64,000 nucleotides of DNA from Solea solea (Eukaryota > Chordata > Actinopteri > Pleuronectiformes > Soleidae). Below the pieces are notes generated by a model, which worked only from the letters and a program-made list of their open reading frames with translations, ran no database searches and had not been told where the DNA came from. Position numbers and translations under genes: made by a program. Shown here piece after piece: positions 62,932 to 64,000 of this stretch. Each line of letters begins with the position of its first letter. The stretch's first letter is position 1. The stretch covers positions 3,028,001-3,092,000 of the forward strand of contig NC_081150.1 of the NCBI RefSeq assembly GCF_958295425.1, in the 5' to 3' direction.

Positions 62932-63730
62932 GTTTAAATGATCGTTTATAACTTAATAACACACCTTACATTAAGACAAATAAACAGAGAATCATACACA
63001 GCAATATCCTGGTTTGTTCATCTGTAGTGAAATGTGTCCCTAATCTCTGCTGGTGAGCAGAATGTCAGAATAGAAATACTGTTCACGCTCATTAGCATAT
63101 TCATTTCAACAAAGGTGTGTTAAAAATATGTCATCATGCTGAGTAACCACCTCTACCGACAGTAGCAGTCAAGTTCTGGACACACCCTCTCATTTAATAT
63201 TTGTTTCCTCATTTTTCACAGTTGGTGTCAAAAGTGGAAATGTGGCAGAGGCTGACTGTTTAGACAGTGCATCTTGAATATTTGTTTAAGTGGAACAGTC
63301 TTGAAAACATCTTGTTTTGTGTCACATCTCAGATGAAACAAGCTTTTTGACATGTCATAAGGTTTTTAAACTGCTGTGTTATTTGTATACAAGATGAATC
63401 GTCTTGTTTCAAGAAAAAGACTTAAATTATCTGAGACAACAAATCTGCTTTATTGAAAAAGGCATGGACAACATGCCCAACTCACAACTCACAATGCACA
63501 GTACAGTGTGGCCATTTTTCTTACGCAGCCTAATACAAGTCAGGAAAAAAAAATATTTATTTAAATATATTTATTAAATGTCTTATTTCAAGAATATCTT
63601 GTATTCATTTCTTTTTTTGCTTATTTTTGGAGTGGTCTTTTTTCCAGTGCAACAGACCATCTTGGTAAAATGTGAAAACAGTGCTTGAAGTCTAGTGCAA
63701 AAGATTCCAAGACCCAAACATCCAGTCAGG
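62932..63730. other. Upstream flank of TAAR copy 4
   Basis: Duplicated flank shared with 58326-58673 and 60290-60600. The join at about 63250 ('gtggcagaggctgactgtttagac') shows the state without the 58.8-60.3 kb insertion. After about 63540 the similarity stops and AT-rich unique sequence follows. Confidence 0.7.
63088..63103 (-). promoter_or_regulatory. Conserved TAAR upstream element, copy 4
   Basis: The same 16-bp block 'ctcattagcatattca', about 157 bp before the start codon. Confidence 0.5.
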
Positions 63731-63753
63731 GGACACCCCTGAGAATTCTACAA

Positions 63754-63945
63754 CTGGCTGATGGATTTATACCATAAATTGATTAATCCAGCAGAAATGC
63801 CTCTTGAGGAGATAGGGGAGATCCTCATTTTGGAGGATTTTCTGCTCTGTGTCTCCAGGTGCAAGTGTGGGTCAAGGAGCACAACCCACAAAGAGGGCAC
63901 CAAGCAGCAGGGCTTGTGGACTCCTTTCTGGCTGCCCAAGGACTT
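63754..63945 (+). pseudogene. Frameshifted SCAN-domain remnant
   Basis: One frame reads DLYHKLINPAEMPLEEIGEI then LILEDFLL. After a shift near 63857 another frame reads QVQVWVKEHNPQRGHQAAGL then VDSFLAA. The order (helix, P-E-x-x-x-L-E-E-I, L-E-x-F-L, V-W-V-K-E-H-x-P, A-A-x-L-V-D-x-F-L) is that of a SCAN domain. In fish such domains mostly occur in gypsy-type gag or zinc-finger genes derived from them. The rest lies beyond the window end, so the parent element is unknown. Confidence 0.65.
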
Positions 63946-64000
63946 CCGCTTCCAAGGTTCCAACAGACCGGTGGTAAAGGCTAAGTCTGTTGGGTATGGG

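Overview
The window is vertebrate nuclear DNA from a ray-finned fish, most likely a percomorph teleost. The evidence is multi-exon genes with GT-AG introns, single-exon trace amine-associated receptors in tandem, an L2-type LINE, tRNA-derived SINEs, Harbinger, hAT and Ty3/gypsy remnants, and very long AT microsatellites. There are no bacterial-style operons.

Region 1 (1-7.95 kb, + strand): the last two coding exons and long 3' UTR of tnfrsf21 (death receptor 6). A decayed copy of its last exon, next to an inverted piece of its 3' UTR, lies at 9.0-9.4 kb. Region 2 (7.95-21.0 kb): intergenic DNA with a foldback element, a small perfect hairpin, a tRNA-derived SINE and other dispersed repeats, and no gene I can support.

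Region 3 (21.0-47.65 kb, + strand): one very large adhesion GPCR of subfamily F (ADGRF5-like). I could place 48 coding exons by hand. Their summed length is 7920 nt, an open frame of 2639 codons plus stop. Order: signal peptide, furin-like site, ten copies of a ~50-residue SEA-like module alternating with nine copies of a ~55-residue Cys-rich module, short Thr/Pro linker exons, a 450-codon mucin-like exon built on a 39-bp repeat, a SEA domain with a GSVI cleavage motif, two Ig-like domains, a four-Cys sushi-like module, GAIN/GPS, seven membrane helices and a short tail. Most upstream exons begin and end in phase 1, so modules can be duplicated or skipped without breaking frame. The 29.4-34.4 kb part is a recent tandem duplication of a ~1.12-kb unit. 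Three of the units also carry a possible alternative last exon followed by AATAAA. A Harbinger element and several hAT-type elements sit in the introns.

Region 4 (47.65-64 kb): four intact single-exon TAAR-like receptors, all on the - strand. Copies 3 and 4 are a recent segmental duplication. Between them lie a 5'-truncated L2 LINE, a decayed gypsy integrase with a probable LTR, a ~1.46-kb element with TTAA-flanked inverted ends, and, at the window end, a frameshifted SCAN domain. A sequence block containing ATGCTAATGAG is conserved 155-190 bp upstream of all four TAAR start codons and is a candidate shared promoter element.

The linkage of tnfrsf21 with an ADGRF gene matches the tetrapod neighbourhood (human 6p12, from general knowledge). 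The TAAR cluster next to it is not part of that human block.
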